A stretch of DNA of 32,522 nt, taken from Bacteroidota bacterium. Its GTDB lineage: Bacteria > Spirochaetota > Spirochaetia > JABMQR01. Under the pieces are notes generated by a model. It did no database searches and was not told where the DNA came from. It worked only from the letters and a program-made list of their open reading frames with translations. Shown in pieces: positions 32,269 to 32,522 of the stretch; the first letter of the stretch is position 1, and each line of letters opens with the position of its first letter. The stretch is from NCBI GenBank assembly GCA_013202335.1, contig JABMQR010000078.1:1-32522 (forward strand). Direction: 5' to 3'. Both the position numbers and the translations under genes were made by a program.

Positions 32269-32522
32269 CTAGGCATATATAGTATCTGCAGTTTTTGTGA
32301 GTTCGCCGTACTGGAGGGTAAGCCCAAAAGCCTCCTTGCAGTTCTCCAGCTTCATCTGAAAACATAGAAAAAAACGCAGGTTTGTCAGGAATATGTAGTA
32401 AATAACCAGGGGCATAACTATCAGAAGCAGTACCGGATCATTGATCCGAAGGAGAAGTGGCATTTGAGGCATTATCTGGTGGCAGGTATAGATACGGAGG
32501 TGGTGCGTGAGTCTACCAAGAA
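32269..32522 (-). CDS. 3' end of an unidentified ORF (open to the window edge)
   Basis: This minus-strand frame is open from the window edge to a TAG at 32269, so it may be the C-terminal part of a longer gene rather than a 67-residue protein starting at 32472. It has a hydrophobic segment (PVLLLIVMPLVIYYIFLTNL) followed by a polar tail ending ELTKTADTIYA. I do not recognise it; it could also be a chance ORF. Confidence 0.35.
   Translation of the reverse strand, partial: LGRLTHHLRIYTCHQIMPQMPLLLRINDPVLLLIVMPLVIYYIFLTNLRFFLCFQMKLENCKEAFGLTLQYGELTKTADTIYA

Noticed and set aside
32487..32503. Possible second copy of the inverted-repeat arm near the window end
   Set aside because: Match is partial (gaps and a mismatch) and lies inside an open frame at the edge; not enough to call a repeat copy without genome context.
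1..32522. CRISPR array, tRNA/rRNA genes, prophage or insertion sequence with transposase
   Set aside because: No regularly spaced repeats, RNA gene signatures, transposase or phage structural genes were seen on either strand.

Overview
The window is AT-rich bacterial chromosome. It looks like an anaerobic or facultatively anaerobic spirochaete (Spirochaeta / Sediminispirochaeta / Oceanispirochaeta-like), though a Firmicute cannot be excluded. The reasons are the gene mix: a MASE3-HD-GYP signalling protein, a tungsten-type aldehyde ferredoxin oxidoreductase, FCD-type GntR regulators, a YnjB-like ABC importer, and a VTC-DUF4956-CotH cluster. Taxonomy is inference; no rRNA or tRNA gene was seen.

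Layout. (1) 2-3092: the 3' part of a MASE3-GAF-HD-GYP c-di-GMP phosphodiesterase, a secreted protein of unknown function, a small membrane protein broken by a one-base frameshift, and a ThiS/MoaD-like sulfur carrier. (2) 3168-15104, minus strand: a tightly packed 12-gene operon, mostly with 4-base start/stop overlaps. In transcription order it encodes nucleoside-hydrolase-like protein A, ankyrin protein, nucleoside-hydrolase-like B and C, LarA-like nickel-pincer racemase, HprK-like P-loop kinase, ComA-like phosphosulfolactate synthase, two halves of a split transketolase, aldehyde ferredoxin oxidoreductase, ketose 3-epimerase and a GntR/FCD regulator. (3) 15304-15990, plus strand: a second, closely similar GntR/FCD regulator. 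(4) 16014-25005, minus strand: two more transcription units. One runs ABC ATPase, binding protein, URO-D-type protein, two permeases, GH42 glycosidase. The other encodes a 43-residue leader ORF and a FucI/AraA-like isomerase. (5) 25121-29140, minus strand: a DUF998-like membrane protein, then a VTC polyphosphate polymerase / DUF4956 / CotH kinase operon, which is divergent from a two-component system (29281-31484). (6) 31532-32522: a hemolysin III/PAQR membrane protein and the end of an unidentified ORF.

How it works together. Regions 2-4 look like one catabolic regulon. Three minus-strand sigma70-type promoters (ahead of nucleoside-hydrolase A, the ABC ATPase and the leader ORF/isomerase) carry the palindrome AGTCGACT in or next to the spacer. 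A one-mismatch copy overlaps the promoter region of the second GntR gene. The enzymes suggest import of a glycoside or glycosylated compound, cleavage of its glycosidic bond, aldose-to-ketose isomerisation, C3 epimerisation and transketolase cleavage. A side branch uses a 2-hydroxyacid racemase, an unusual kinase and a ComA-type lyase, which could in principle split a phosphorylated sulfonated hydroxyacid into phosphoenolpyruvate and sulfite. The operon contains no ordinary sugar kinase. The combination is unfamiliar to me and is the best candidate in the window for an undescribed system. The substrate is not determined by the sequence.
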